Shown here: positions 9,823 to 21,422 of the stretch, piece after piece
Position numbering within the stretch: the first letter of the stretch is position 1
How the letters are laid out: each line of letters opens with the position of its first letter
From: Ascaphus truei
Taxonomy: Eukaryota > Chordata > Amphibia > Anura > Ascaphidae
Direction: 5' to 3'
NCBI GenBank assembly: GCA_036426205.1
Contig: WSYH01002498.1
Location: 1-64,000, forward strand
DNA length: 64,000 bases
Position numbers and translations under genes: made by a program
The notes under the pieces: model-generated
The model's database searches: none
Told to the model about the DNA's origin: nothing
What the model saw: the letters and a program-made list of their open reading frames with translations, nothing else

Positions 9823-11275
9823 TTAGGGAGGGAGACGTGGGGGTCCGCGAGGGTCAGGATCACATCATCAGCAAATAAAGAGATTTTGTATTCTGTTTCG
9901 CCAATTCTAATACCTTTAATGCTCTGATCTTCCCTAATTGTGGCCGCTAATGGCTCAATTGTTAGGGCGAATAACAGAGGGGAAAGGGGGCAACCCTGCC
10001 TGGTTCCATTTCTGATCTTAATGAGGTCCGAGAAGCCCCCTGAAATTTTTACATGTGCTGTTGGGTTTTGGTAGAGGGCTCTAACCCCCTGCAGGAAGGG
10101 GCCACTGAATCCAAATTTCAGCATAGTTTGATCTAGGAAGGACCATTTGATTCTGTCAAACATTTTTTCCTAGACAAGACTAGGGATCATCGCTCTGGTT
10201 CCTGTGAGGCGCACATGGTCTATTATATCCACAATTTTGCGGGTGTTGTCAGAGGCCTGTCTACCTGACACAAATCCTACTTGATCTATATGAATGAGCC
10301 GTGGGAGAATTGGGTTGAGCCTGTTTGCCAAGATCTTGCTATAGAGTTTTAGATCGGTATTCAGAAGGGAGATTGGCCTATAGTTGCCACAAAGGAGAGG
10401 GTCTCTACCCTCCTTGTGGATAATTGCCAGGTTTGCCGCGGTGATTGTAGAGGGGATCGGTTCCCCTTGCAGGAAAGAGTTGAACATATCTAAGAGGTAG
10501 GGGGAGAGAGGCAGAGAGGGCAGAGAGAGAGTGAGTTAAATGGGGGTGTGGTCAGACCAGGTGATTGGGCCTATATTTGAGTGGGAGGATGCCCGGAGGA
10601 TGTTGCTGGTGCCTAGAAAATAGTCGATCCTCGAGTAGGACTGATGGGGGGAGGAGAAGAAGGTATAGTCCCTTTGACCTTGGTGCTGTGCCCTCCATAT
10701 GTCTGTGAGGGAGACTTCTGCCATTATGTCCCTAAATTTTTTGGCTTTCTTTTGAGCTTGAGTAGTGTGGGATGTAGCTGGAAAAGCAGGGGGAGGGATG
10801 CTAGGGGTTGTTGACCTATCCTGCGTGTGGGAGGCCACCATGTTAAAGTCCCCTCCGATAATTAGGGAAGAGAGGGCCTGTTGCTCCAGTGAGTCAAGTA
10901 GTTTCTGGAGGAACAAGTGTTGGCTTTCATTAGGGGCGTAGATGTTGGCCAATGTTATGGGGGAGCCCGCAAGGGTGCCTTGAAGTATTAGAAATCGACC
11001 CTCTGGATCAGATTAAGTTTTGGTGAGGACGAAGGGGACATTATTCCTTATTAGAATAGCCACCCCTCTTTTTTTGCTTGGGGAAGACGCAAAAAATCCT
11101 TGGGGGAATACGGTTTTGAATGTGTTTGGTGGCACAGGGGAGTTATAGTGGGTTTCTTGGAGAAAGATGATGTCTCCTTTTGTTTTTTTAAACTCTATAA
11201 GTGCCAGTTTTCTTTTTTGGACTGAGTTGAGACCTTTAACGTTGAGCGATATTAATTTTATAGCAGACATTTGGA
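9823..11275 (-). pseudogene. Younger L1, inverted 5' segment (endonuclease and RT N-part)
   Basis: Minus strand from 11270: the APE-type endonuclease start (IKLISLNVKGLNS, IIFLQETH), VALIRNN-like strands, and at 10952-10536 NIYAPN, GGDFNMV and an SDHTPI block close to the catalytic SDH motif. RT follows at 10487-9790: HKEGRDPLLCGNYRPISLLN, QVGFVSGRQ, GTRQGCPLSPLLFAL and the catalytic FADDVIL block. The segment ends at SLPNL. It is inverted relative to the 3' part at 11285-13132. Frameshifts separate the open pieces at 10163/10170, 10487/10536 and 10952/11013, so this copy is dead. Confidence 0.9.
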
Positions 11276-11284
11276 GTCTAGAAG

Positions 11285-13132
11285 CTCCCCAATCTCCAAA
11301 GAGTGCTATCCCAATTCGGCACTGTATCTGACTACAAGGTCAATATGGACAAGTCAGAAGCTCTAAACGTATCCCTATTAGACCAGGAATGGAGACTCCT
11401 ACAAGCTAACTATAAATATCAATGGAGCACTACCCATATTAAATACCTAGGAGTCAGAATCTCAAGCACCTATAGCTCCCTATACCAATCCAACTACCCC
11501 CCCTTGTTTGACCAAATCAAAAAAGACCTGGAGAAATGGAAAATGCTCCAAATTTCCTGGTTTGGAAGAATTACATCAATAAAAATGAATGTCCTGCCGA
11601 GACTTCTTTATTTCTTCCAAACACTCCCTGTCCCCGTCCCAATTGCAGCCCTGAAACATATCCAGGCCCTTATGTTCCAATTCATTTGGAATGATAAACG
11701 GCCAAGAGTACCAAGGTCTGTGATGTTGTCCCCCAAGACAAGAGGAGGTGTGGGGGTCCCCGACGTGATCAGATACTATTCGGCGGCCCAATTGAAGCAG
11801 GCTGTGGTTTGGAACTACGACCCGGCCTCCACCTGCTGGCTAGCGATCGAATCACATCATGCTGCACCTGCCACCCTCCAGGCCCATCTCTGGTCTCCTG
11901 TGGGAAGGGAGGGAGGACCACGGCGATTCGCTCTGGGGGCAATGAGATGCACATGGGATGTCTGGCTCAAGAACAAAGGGAAATATGGCCTGCTAACTAC
12001 CCCATCCCAACTTACCCCCATCTTTGGAAACCCATACTTCCCGCCTGGGTGCTCCAAAAAACAATTCGACCAATTCCAAGGTCTAGGAATAAGGCTGATT
12101 GCCGATTGCTGAAAAACGAGTAGATCCTCTCCTTCCAAGAACTCCGCGACAAACATAAACACCAAGGTCTCCATCTGTTCAAATTTTTGCAAATTAGGCA
12201 CTTCCTTCTATCCCTAGCCCCAAACGCTAAATTCCCCCCATTAACCAGGTTTGAATCCCTTTGCAGCAAGGGCTCCTACCAGAGAGGTCTGATCTCAGAG
12301 ATCTATAGGGGGATGGAGTCGGCAACCAGCCCCCCAATCCACAAGTATATGCAAAAATGGTCAGAGGACCTCAATGTACAGATAGATATGGACGAGTGGG
12401 AGGATATCTGGGAGTTGGCCACAAAGACCTCAATCTGTACAGTGACAAAAGAGAACATATATAAAATACTATTCCAGTGGTACCTGACCCCAGCTAGGCT
12501 GAGCCAGATCTTCCCCGGCACTCCCGACCTGTGCTGGAGGGGATGTGGTCAAAAGGGTGACATGGCCCACATTTGGTGGTCATGTCCGGAGATTCAGAGG
12601 TATTGGACAAAGATCCAGAAGCTTCTACAAGAAACTACGGGGCTTCAATCCCCCTGGACCCCTTGACCTTCATGCTGAGCAACCTCTAGACTACCTGCCC
12701 CCATCCCCCCCCCCCCCCCCCCCCCCCCCCGAGTAGACTAGTATCGCTATACCTCCGCATCCGATCTCAATAGCGGGGAAACACACACCAAACCCCAGCG
12801 GAAGAATAGGAGGTCGTGGCCATGAAAAAACTTACAGCAATGCTCAATAAAAAAATGCCACAGTTCGAATACCTGGACCCCTGGAGCGGCCCGCTAGGAC
12901 TAGGCCGCCATAGTCCATCCTCGTACTGATGGAAGGAGGAAAAAACAGATTCCCCATCCTCCCCCCACACCCTCCCTAGTATGTCTTCCCCCCTCCCCCT
13001 TAGACCTTCCCCCCTCCACCAACTGAAAATACCTTTGGGACAACATGTTGTTTAACTCAGTTGAAAAATCTTGTCTTGTGCCTAGACATTGTTGTTATCA
13101 TTGGATGTATTGTAAAAAAAAGTGATACAAAA
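11285..13132 (+). pseudogene. Younger L1, 3' segment (RT thumb, C-domain, 3' UTR)
   Basis: The + strand continues the L1 protein close to where the inverted part stops: QFGTVSDYKVNMDKSEAL, IKYLGVRIS, KMNVLPRLLYFFQTLPV, FIWNDKRPRV, RGGVGVPD, then after a stop at 12108 the C-terminal QWYLTPARLSQIF and CWRGCGQKGDMAHIWWSCP. Coding sequence ends near 12660. The 3' UTR has a homopolymer of about 28 C at 12703-12730 and ends with an A-rich tail (about 13110-13132) directly before the second 13-bp target duplication. Confidence 0.9.
12703..12731 (+). repeat. Poly-C tract in L1 3' UTR
   Basis: A run of about 28 uninterrupted C lies just after the end of the L1 frame. Read on the minus strand it is a long G run. 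The length in the assembly may be unreliable. Confidence 0.9.
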
Positions 13133-13145
13133 AATATTACCAAGA
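13133..13145. repeat. Target-site duplication, right copy
   Basis: aatattaccaaga, identical to 9810-9822. Beyond it the older L1 frame resumes. Confidence 0.88.
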
Positions 13146-13920
13146 AGAATCCCAAAATTCGGAGATTTATTGCTAAATAGGGGAGGGATCAAGGGGCATA
13201 ATTGGAAATCGCTGTTAATACATATGCTGAACGCAGCGAGATTGCCATCACTGGCAACTGGAAAAAAACTGGATGCACCCTACCATATGGGACATGGGCA
13301 AGGAGTCGATTATGGGAGGGTATGAGATGGAGCACTCTCATATAACCACTGACACAAGGTTAACATTTGAATTTCTCTCGGCCATGGTTAGCGTTCACTG
13401 GTAATAGAATACTGTGAAAAGATAGGAGAGAGGAATTATCTGCCAAAATGGGAACAAGAGGGATAAATGGGTTATCAAACACGGAACTGACTTGTTTTGG
13501 TTTTATCTAATTTTTTCCTTTGTTTTTGTTTCGTTATTGTTTGTATTATCATTAATAATCTATATACATATGTATAATATAATGAGGGAGAGGTGCTCAG
13601 TGAGTAAAGACACTGACTGGCCTGAGTGTGAAGCAGGGGAACCGGTTCAAATCCCGGTGTCGGCTCCTTGTGACCTTGGGAAGTCACTTTATCCCCTGCG
13701 CCTCAGGCCCCAAAACATAGATTGTAAGCTCCAGGAAGGGACTGTGACTGCAAATGTCTCTGTAAGTGCTGGTACATTAGCAGCGCTATACAAGAATATG
13801 CTATTATTATTATAGTATAATTTTATGTTGTATTGTATTTCAATGTATGGTTTTGTAGTGTATGTTTACCATTATAAAAAGTGGATATAACAGAATAATA
13901 TAAAAAAAAAAGACATTATA
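13146..13920 (+). pseudogene. Old L1 LINE, right part: ORF2 end and 3' UTR
   Basis: Directly after the target duplication the frame gives NPKFGDLLLN-like sequence and SLLIHMLNAARLPSLATGKK, the usual L1 C-terminal helix (LL…AAR…A). This continues the piece that stops at 9822. The 3' UTR is itself interrupted by a SINE (13586-13816) and ends in an A-rich tail at about 13905-13915. Confidence 0.78.
13586..13816 (+). repeat. tRNA-derived CORE-SINE (MIR-like)
   Basis: The head resembles a tRNA, with an A box (tgctcagtgag) and a B box ggttcaaatcc at 13647-13657. The CORE element follows (ttgtgaccttgggaagtcac). The tail has attgtaagctcc and ends in an ATT-type microsatellite. A short gtataat repeat on both sides may be the target duplication. 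A second copy on the minus strand lies at 46091-46327. Confidence 0.85.
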
Positions 13921-14440
13921 TAACTGGAGAGAGTTCAGAGAAGAGCCACCCAATTAATAAAGGTATAGAAGGTCTCACTATGAGAGAGGCTCTAATTTAG
14001 ATTTGTTTACATTAGAAAGATGCAACTATGGCGGATATGATAATTATCTACAAATATATTCAGGTCAATAGAACAGTTTTCAAAAAACTATTCATTCCAA
14101 GGGCATTCAACACACAGGCCATCAGATAGGAGGAAATTAGATTTCACCAGCAACAAAGGACAGGTTTTTTTTAATAGTATTGCGTTTAATGTGGTTCATC
14201 ACCCATGGAGATTGTGTTGGCAAATAGAATAGATATGTTTATGAAAAGGTTTAGGCCTCTTTTTAGAAAGGTATACAGGGAATATACTAATAAACGTATC
14301 ATGGGAGGACGTTGATCCGGGATTCATACCATTGCCAATTCTTGGAGTCAGGAAGGAATTAATTTTCCCCTTAGGGTTTTTTGTTTGCCTTCTCTGGATC
14401 AATAAGGAAGTATAGATATAGGATAAGTATCTGTCATCCA
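13921..14440 (+). pseudogene. CR1 LINE 3' fragment
   Basis: The + strand shows the CR1 C-terminal string [17 protein letters not shown], then LFTLE, then phrases such as aactattcattccaagggca and caccagcaacaaagg, which also occur in the CR1 copies at 38103-40010 and 60722-62300. The 3' UTR includes gttttttgtttgccttct followed by ctggatcaataagg, found inverted near 60845. The copy is highly decayed. Confidence 0.75.
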
Positions 14441-15140
14441 AATATAACATCGGTGAACGCGATGAAATAATATTTTTTATATTTAAATCTCTATCTGTGT
14501 ATATGCCCATATATTCTGCAGTGCAGCACACATGTGAGGGAGGAAAAAATATTATATAACAAAAAGCGTACATGTAAGTTAGGACCAACTGAAAAGCAGG
14601 AAGCGATTTCTGTCCTAGAGCTTACAATCTGAATAGGGGGGAGGGAAGACAAGGATCGCATGTGTGGGAAATTGCTTAGCGGGCTTAGCTATTAACTTCG
14701 AGTCTAGAGTATGCGTGTTCCAGGTGAAATAAATCTAAGTCAGTCAGAGAAATGTTGAAGATAGGCCACATCTAGGGAACTTAACATTATGTAGGGGAGG
14801 CGATCATGCCTTTTACTTGCCAGATTGAGGTGCAGCACATGAAAGTCCTGGAGTGGAAGGATATGAGAGGAGGTGAAGAGATGTCAATCCTGACATAGAG
14901 TGAATGTGTACGTGGAAACGACGTTAGAGACGGAGAGAGGAGCATTGTAGTGTACGTTTGTAGGTGAGCACAAGTGTCTTGATTTGTATTTGTAGGGCAG
15001 GGGAATCCTGTGTATGATTTGCATAGTGGGGCAGCAAGGCAGCGATGGTGGGGGTGAGGCAGGAGAACGCCAGGGGCATTTTGAATGGACTGGATAGGGC
15101 ACAAAGGGCAGAGAGTGAGAACAGCTCATCAGGATATATG
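14441..15140 (-). repeat. Decayed LINE-like fragment within non-coding DNA
   Basis: Around 14780-15130 the minus strand has phrases such as ALQIQIKTLVLTYK that recall the C-terminal end of L2-type LINEs, with no sustained frame. The rest of the stretch shows no recognisable gene. Confidence 0.35.
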
Positions 15141-15439
15141 ATTTAGTGAATAATCCATTGGGTGATTGTCACTGAGGATGTGCCTATTTTAGTAAATTGC
15201 AGAGATAAAGCGTCAGATTTGATAAGTATTTAAATATGCAGAATTAAGAAGGGAGGAATCAAATCCCCCTAATATCCTGCTTGGCGTATTGGGAGATATG
15301 GTCTGTTATTGCAAATGAAAAATCACTTCAGAACAGGGCCGGTGAACGGTATTAGGCGCCCTATGGGACCTTCACATGTGGACCCCCCATCCCACCCCTC
15401 CTTATTTAAGTTTCATATTGGTGGATATGTCACAGAAGA

Positions 15440-15660
15440 ATGCACATACACACCACTCCCTCCCCCTTTTCTCTCATCCCCCCTAATCCTCTTTCCCTCA
15501 ACCCCCCCATTGCTCTCTCCCTCCTCACCCCCCCCCCCCCATTCTCTCTCCTCTCTCCTCCCCCCAATTCTTTCTCGCCCTCACCCCCCAAATCTCTCTC
15601 TTCCTCACTCCCGCCCTTCTCTCCTGCCCCCCCTCCCCATTCCTGGCCTCCTATAAACTG
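15440..15660 (+). repeat. Pyrimidine-rich low-complexity tract
   Basis: CTCC/CCCC-rich sequence with almost no purines; proline/serine/leucine-rich reading frames here are artefacts of composition. The strand asymmetry allows triplex or H-DNA formation in principle. Confidence 0.85.
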
Positions 15661-15891
15661 ATATATATAGAGTCCCTAGAACAAGCCCGGGGTGAACACG
15701 TTATTGTTGTGGAAAGAGGGTGAACTTTCAGATAATAAGATGTAAAACAAGTAGTAAAGAGCGTCGAGGCACGGGCAGCATGCCAAGCTATAGTAAGGTC
15801 AACCGCTTGCGCCCTGCCTGTCAGAAGGATACCCTTGCTGGGTTTATTGAGACAAAATGCCCCCAACGAAGATAATAAGTGTGTGTTTCTA

Positions 15892-16601
15892 TGTTGTAAC
15901 TGTTAATGTGCATTTAACTGTGTGACTCACCGTATCCTGTTCTAGTAATGGCTAATGGCAGCACACAATTGTCAACGGCATGGTCTTTGTGTAAGGCCAC
16001 GTAGAGTTGTGGGACAATGGGGGAGTTGGGGGTGGAACTCGCCTCTGCTGGGAAGTACACACTCTCAAAGCCAGACATTGTTCTCTCTCCCTGGCCGCAG
16101 GCATCCCACTCTGCAGGATATGGAGGTGAAAGTAGAGCTGTGCTAGGTTGCTCGTTCCTATTGGTTGTTCCTATTTACGTTTTCTCAAGGCTCCACCCCC
16201 TGTGGGACTTCCTCAAGCACTATACCCGCCCCTAGTCTGATTGATACATTAACTATCTGTTTTCCCTTAAACTTACAACGATGCTGATCGAGCTCCACAT
16301 TGGTTTCTTGGGTTCTCTGTTCTTGAGAACATCGTTATGAAAGGTGGACCCCAGAGAGTTCACTTCGTTACAGAGTTTGGACGATCAGTGCAGAGACAAC
16401 GAGGGTAAGCTAGCTTCGGCTGTGCCTTCCACCTAGCGAGCTAGAGTCCCCTCCATATGCCCTGTGAATTTGCTATTGCTGTGTCTTACGTGGGTTTTGC
16501 TGTGGGCTTCGGATGAATAAACTCCAGTTTATTTAACTCCTTGCTTCTAATCTTGGTGATTGGCCCATCCCTGTAGTCTGTCACCCTGGTATCGTGACAG
16601 C
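15892..16601 (+). repeat. Probable solo LTR (boundaries uncertain)
   Basis: A non-coding segment has a polyadenylation signal (gaataaac at about 16515), then a U5-like stretch ending cctggtatcgtgaca near 16600. The left end (tgttgtaac, 15892) is a guess. No flanking target duplication was confirmed. Confidence 0.35.
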
Positions 16602-16819
16602 AATTTGCAAGCCTATGGAATGGAGGGTTACAAAGGGAGGTGATGGTCAATGTGATGGTGGGGTAGATTTGCTGCTTGTAAATAAAGGTATACTCCCATT
16701 ACCACCTTACCCATAATGATATGATTCGTTATTTATGTACATTTTATGTAGGATCCTATATACTTATTTTTTAAAGTATGTGAAATAGTGATGTACAACT
16801 CTGTCCAAGAGTGGGGACC

Positions 16820-17600
16820 TGTTGGGGTTAACTCTCTCTTGCAAAATAGCTGTAATCAACATAGTTTGATATGTAGGCCAGGATACGGTGATGGATTAGG
16901 CCCATTATTGAGGAACCAGGGAGAGTTGACCACCTGCTATGTACTCGCTCGCGAAAGGCTGTAACTCTGGAGCTGTAATCTGTATTGTTTCCTGTGCAGG
17001 GGTTGTGTCAGCATTGTCCTGCCCCACCTTCACCCCAGTAATCTCCATCAACCGGGTCTAGGGTAATGTGCAGAGACGGGATAAATGTTCCTACCCAGAC
17101 TAGCTGCATCTCCCTTATGGACAGGGTATAAATACTCACCTCCCCATCCTCAGAAGTCATTCTGGACTTGATATGTTTTTGAAGGCTTGTGTGCTGACAG
17201 GGACTGGAAGAGCCGCTTATGGAGAGCTGACAGGGAGTCAGCAGAAGGGATCTGAAGACCCAGTGCAGGTTCTGTACATCTGGTGAACGGGTCTCTTGGT
17301 GCACATGGCCGGAGCTGTTTGGGTAGCAAACGGCAGGAATTTGAAACGGCTAGCCAGCAGATAGCAAGTCAGTGCTGCCCATACTACACAGGACAGCGGC
17401 GCAAGCTGGGAACGTGTTGTGGAAAGCTTCCAGATGGAGGCCCCCTCGCCGATGCTTTAGGTTCTTCCCCAGTTACCCACTTTTGGGTGAGTTTGTGTGG
17501 GTGTTTTTTTTACTGGAAGTGTTGTGAATTTTTCCAATAAATTCACTTTTGGTTTAACTCTGCAACTCTGCAGTGTTCTGATCCCTGGTGTAAAATGTCC
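16820..17600 (+). repeat. Probable solo LTR (boundaries uncertain)
   Basis: Starts tgttggggttaactctc. It has a TATA-like gggtataaatactc near 17126 and an AATAAA (ccaataaattc) near 17536, about 400 bp apart, followed by a U5-like stretch. No internal genes or target duplication were found. Confidence 0.4.
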
Positions 17601-17735
17601 TGGTCTCACGTGCAGTCAGAGGATGAGACACGCACTCATATCAATGGTATAGAGTGTGGGTACTTAGCTCCGGTGCGCTGGTCCGTGGGGCTCCTGTATC
17701 CCAAATGTTCCAGTCAAAGAAGAAGACAGCAGCAC

Positions 17736-17873
17736 GTCTTACTCAAAAGGAGGTTTATATGCCATAAAGTCCAACGTTTCGGCAGTCAATCTGCCATTTC
17801 GCAGGTGAAAGGCAGTATTTGACTGCCGAAACGTTGGACTTTATGGCATATTAAACCTCATTTTGAGTAAGAC
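17736..17873. repeat. Near-perfect hairpin with GAAACGTTGGAC motif
   Basis: Arms 17736-17789 and 17819-17873 are reverse complements with about three differences or indels, around a 29-bp centre. Each arm carries gccgaaacgttggac. On the + strand this follows ggcag...ctgcc (a possible hammerhead stem II) but box I reads caggtga, so the ribozyme core is decayed. The structure resembles two Penelope-like termini joined in inverted orientation. Confidence 0.7.
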
Positions 17874-18089
17874 TGTGTGCCTGCTTCTTCTTCTCACGTG
17901 ACAGTCAACATATTGAAAGCAGCTGAAATGTCAAATAGAAAGAGAAAGGAGAACTGCCCACGTGATTTTGCCTTGTGGAGATTATTGTGGACTTTAGTTA
18001 GGGCCGTCTCAGCGGAGTGGTTAGGACAGATTACAAACTGCGTGTTTCACGTAGAGAGTTAGAAGAGAGAAAGTCCAGCATGAGGTTTA

Positions 18090-18595
18090 AATGAGTCAGT
18101 CAAGACATTTGTATGCAAATGGCAGAAGCGACATAGAACGATAGCTGGACGGATTTAGAGAAGGTTCCTTATAAGTGGGTGTTATAGAGGCATGCTTGAA
18201 GGTTGATGGAAATGAGCTTGGGCTAAGAGAGGTTGAAGATGAGTTGGTGTAGGAATAATTGTGGAGGAGAGTGAACGGCGGAGATGTGAAGGGATAAGAT
18301 CGAGAGTGCCGACTAAAGTATAGAGGGAGACGAGGAGAGAAGAGAGAGGACTTCTTTCTCAGTAACTGGTGGGAAGCAACTGAGGGTTGCTTTGGGCACG
18401 TGGTGGGGGCTGTTGGGTGTGGATGAGGCTTGCCGAAATGCAATGTCATGTCGAATAGCCTTGAATTTACCATCACAGCGGTTGGCGAAAGGGGGTAGGT
18501 ATTAGATAAATAAGAGTAATATTTTGTGTCATAATAACAATATGTAGAACATAAAAAAATACGAGAAATAAGAGGTAAGTACTTGTTGAACACAC
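18090..18595 (-). pseudogene. L2-type LINE RT fragment
   Basis: The minus strand reads FPSTFKHASITPTYKEPSL, NPSSYRSMSLLPFAYKCLD, matching the RT fingers block of L2/Rex-type LINEs (xxTPxxKKPxLDPxxYRPISxLPFxSK). It is a fragment with stops beyond; part of a longer LINE whose remains may include 14780-15130. Confidence 0.6.
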
Positions 18596-19061
18596 AGTGA
18601 CATCACAGAAAAAGGGAGTAGCCAGAGGAAATCAAATCCCTCCCACACATAGGGATAACATTGTAACTGTAAAAAAATAATACAAAATACTTCTAGGTGT
18701 CAGATTTGGGTAATCACCCAGATAGGACCCCTTAAACATGTCACTGGAAGTAGTACTCTTTGGTTCTTGGAGGGATTGCCCCTTTAAGTAATGGATTTCC
18801 CAACATCCAATGAATCCAATGAACTGAACTGAACTAGCAGTAATAAAAAAAGGCCTTGTTTTCTGGAGGCAAAGAGTTAAAAAGAGAGTTCCAGTTTTGT
18901 ATAACAATTGTAAGATAAGTGGTCGCTGTGACATCCTTGTTTTCAAATTCCACTAAGGTAAGCATTTTTTGTTTTTCTAGGTCTGAGAAGGGAGGGGCAT
19001 GTGTGTATGTAACCCCACTCTGTTACTATTAGGATTAGTGTGTACCAATCCCATCCTGTGT

Positions 19062-19245
19062 TGTTATGGGATCATGACATCACAAACAGTATATAAAGGG
19101 AGGGGAAAGTTTGAGAAGTTTAGGTTCCCGGAGGACAAGAGGAGAGAAGCCTCAGGGAGAGTAGACACGTAATGTTTATAAAGTAATAGCACAGACCAGG
19201 CCCCCCTGTTTATGTTGTAGATAGGGAGAGTACCATTTAAGTAAG
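19062..19245. repeat. Inverted repeat arm (pairs with 22278-22463)
   Basis: The segment from catgacatcacaaacagtat to the stretch around agggagagtaccatttaagt matches the reverse complement of 22278-22463 over about 185 bp with scattered differences. It may belong to a composite foldback element spanning about 3.4 kb. Confidence 0.7.
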
Positions 19246-19595
19246 GATCCCCAAAAGGAGGAATGGAGTCCTGAATATTACAGGAAAGGGAATACAGCAT
19301 GCCACAGAGGGCCTCAGGAAAGAGGGCTCCCGGGTGTCAGCGGTTCAGCTCTAACCGCGGATCTGCACTAATATTCCTCATCAGTCTGTATGGAAGTGGC
19401 TGTGCCCAAACAGGTCAAAGGTAACGAGTCCCATGAGAAAGACCATTCAGGACTACCGTAGGGGCCTAGTGAAATTGGATGAATGCCGGTGATATTCCAA
19501 AGCAACAATGGGGGTTGGGGCAACGTAGAGCAAATAATTAAATGTTCCTCCATTCGAGTCTTAAGAATGGGCACTAATGAAGGAGGTACATTCAT

Positions 19596-19840
19596 GTATG
19601 TCTGATATAAAATATAGTGCAACGTTGTCAAATGTGTATGGGCGGTCCCTGTATTGGGGACATAAATAAATGACAGTGGTACGACAAAAGTTCCTGGCGC
19701 CCATTATTCTACAACATTGCTACCTCCTTGCCCAGCCGCCTGAATCCAGCCCCTTGAATCAGGGTAACCCATGCAGAGTAGCCATACAACACACACCGAT
19801 GTAGTCTCCCTAGAAGCTGGGCAGGGAAGGTTACATTTGG
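19596..19840. repeat. Direct repeat (pairs with 22689-22925)
   Basis: About 240 bp including gcggtccctgtattgggg and cctggcgcccattattctac recur at 22689-22925 in the same orientation, roughly 80-85% alike by eye. A dispersed repeat or LTR fragment; no coding content. Confidence 0.7.
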
Positions 19841-20185
19841 CGCCAAACAACACTGGGCAAGCAAGAGAAAGAACGAGGAAGAATGTGTGTGCTTTGTCCA
19901 TTTTGGAACTTTTAGGGTGAACAGTTTGTGTTATGTTTACTATGTATTGCATAGCTTTCCCGATATATGAAAGTTAAAATTGCATCAACCCTGAATTGGT
20001 ACATTCGAAATGGCGACAGTCTTTGCACAAAGGTATTAGTCTACTGAGGCAAAATAGCGTCTGTGAGAAAATTGTGAGTGCACACGGGACATAAATAACT
20101 GTTGATCAAAACTAAGTACTCTTTGGGCTGAGAGCCTCAGTACAGCAAAATCGTGGTGAGCCATGTCAAGCCAAGTCACGCCAAG

Positions 20186-20345
20186 TCACGAGGGACAGTG
20201 TTTCCTGCCCAGTCAAGAGGGACAGGGTTTCCCGTCCAGTTAAGAGGGACAGGGTTTCCCGTCCAGTTAAGAGGGACAGTGTTTCCTGCCCAGTTAAGAG
20301 GGACAGGGTTTCCCGTCCAGTTAAGAGGGACAGGGTTTCCCAACA
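20186..20345 (+). repeat. 27-bp minisatellite, about 6 copies
   Basis: Unit of the type cagttaagagggacagggtt + tcccgtc; copies differ at one or two positions (tcctgcc versus tcccgtc). The length is a multiple of three, so frames stay open on both strands; the nine-residue peptide repeat this yields is not evidence of a gene. A noisy second copy lies at 26380-26540. Confidence 0.92.
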
Positions 20346-20999
20346 AAGATGCAAATATGCATGGTGGCAATGATGTGCGCAGCCTGATGCCTAGTGCGCG
20401 AAGTCTGCAGCCACGCCCTCCCCTCCGGACTCTCCAGCTACAGTCTCGGAATACAGATCAATATGGGTCACACCCTGATCCCGCCGGTTTGTTAGGAGAG
20501 GGAATGAGTGTTACAGAGAGACAGAAGCAAATGGAACAGAGAGTGACCATAAAACTCACTCTAGTGATTGTGTGTACTGATTATTTCACTTTGGTGTTGG
20601 TGAAATGGCCGCTGTTACCAGTACTCCACAGCTAGTGCACTTTAACATGCCCAGCTGGGTTTTTGTCAATACTGTAGGAGAAGCAGAATTCCTACACGCT
20701 TCTTGTTTTGGATGTCGACGTCCAGAAGGAGCCTTGTCTAGTACTGCCAAGTTGGTGGAAACTGGGGGCCTGATTGATGCGGTTTGCTCCATTGCTATTG
20801 GAGCTTATATGGCCTCCAGTGATTCCAAGACTGCAGCGCCCTCTCTCCCCTATATGGGGAAATGCCCGGTAGCTGCTGTGCTGCTGTGCTGCTGTGCTGC
20901 TGTATTGCACGACTTACCCAGGAGCTCCAGAGTCTTGGGAAACCCCTGCAGTTTTTTTATATGTATTGTTTTTTTTAATATGTATTTTTTTTTATATGT

Positions 21000-21422
21000 A
21001 TTGGGGTAATATTTATATGTATTGGGGTGATATTTATATGTATTGGGGTAATATTTATATGTATTGGGGTGATATTTATATGTATTGGGTGATATTTATA
21101 TGTATTGGGGTAATATTTATATGTATTGGGGTAATATTTATATGTATTGGGGTGATATTTATATGTATTGGGGTAATATTTCTATGTATTGGGGTGATAT
21201 TTATATGTATTGGGGTAATATTTATATGTATTGGGTTGATATTTATATGTATTGGGGTAATATGTATATGTATTGGGGTGATATTTATATGTATTGGGGT
21301 GATATTTATATGTATTGGGGTAATATTTATATGTATTGGGGTGATATTTATATGTATTGGGGTAATATTTATATGTATTGGGGTAATATTTATATGTATT
21401 GGGGTAATTTTTCTATGTAGTG
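21000..21422 (+). repeat. 21-bp AT-rich minisatellite, about 20 copies
   Basis: Unit tttatatgtattggggtaa/ga + ta; the alternation aata/gata is the main variation. Related degenerate units continue to about 21700. The long frames over it are artefacts of a 21-bp period. Confidence 0.93.

Noticed and set aside
13586..13660. tRNA gene
   Set aside because: A and B boxes are present, but the sequence does not fold as a full tRNA and runs into a CORE element. It is the head of a SINE.
20186..20345. Possible CRISPR array (six 27-bp repeats)
   Set aside because: Repeats are directly adjacent with no spacers, in a vertebrate sequence. It is a minisatellite.
20605..21009. Upstream coding exon of INPP5D in the 134-residue + frame
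   Set aside because: No similarity to the N-terminal half of the SH2 domain and no acceptor/donor pair in phase; it also contains microsatellite sequence.
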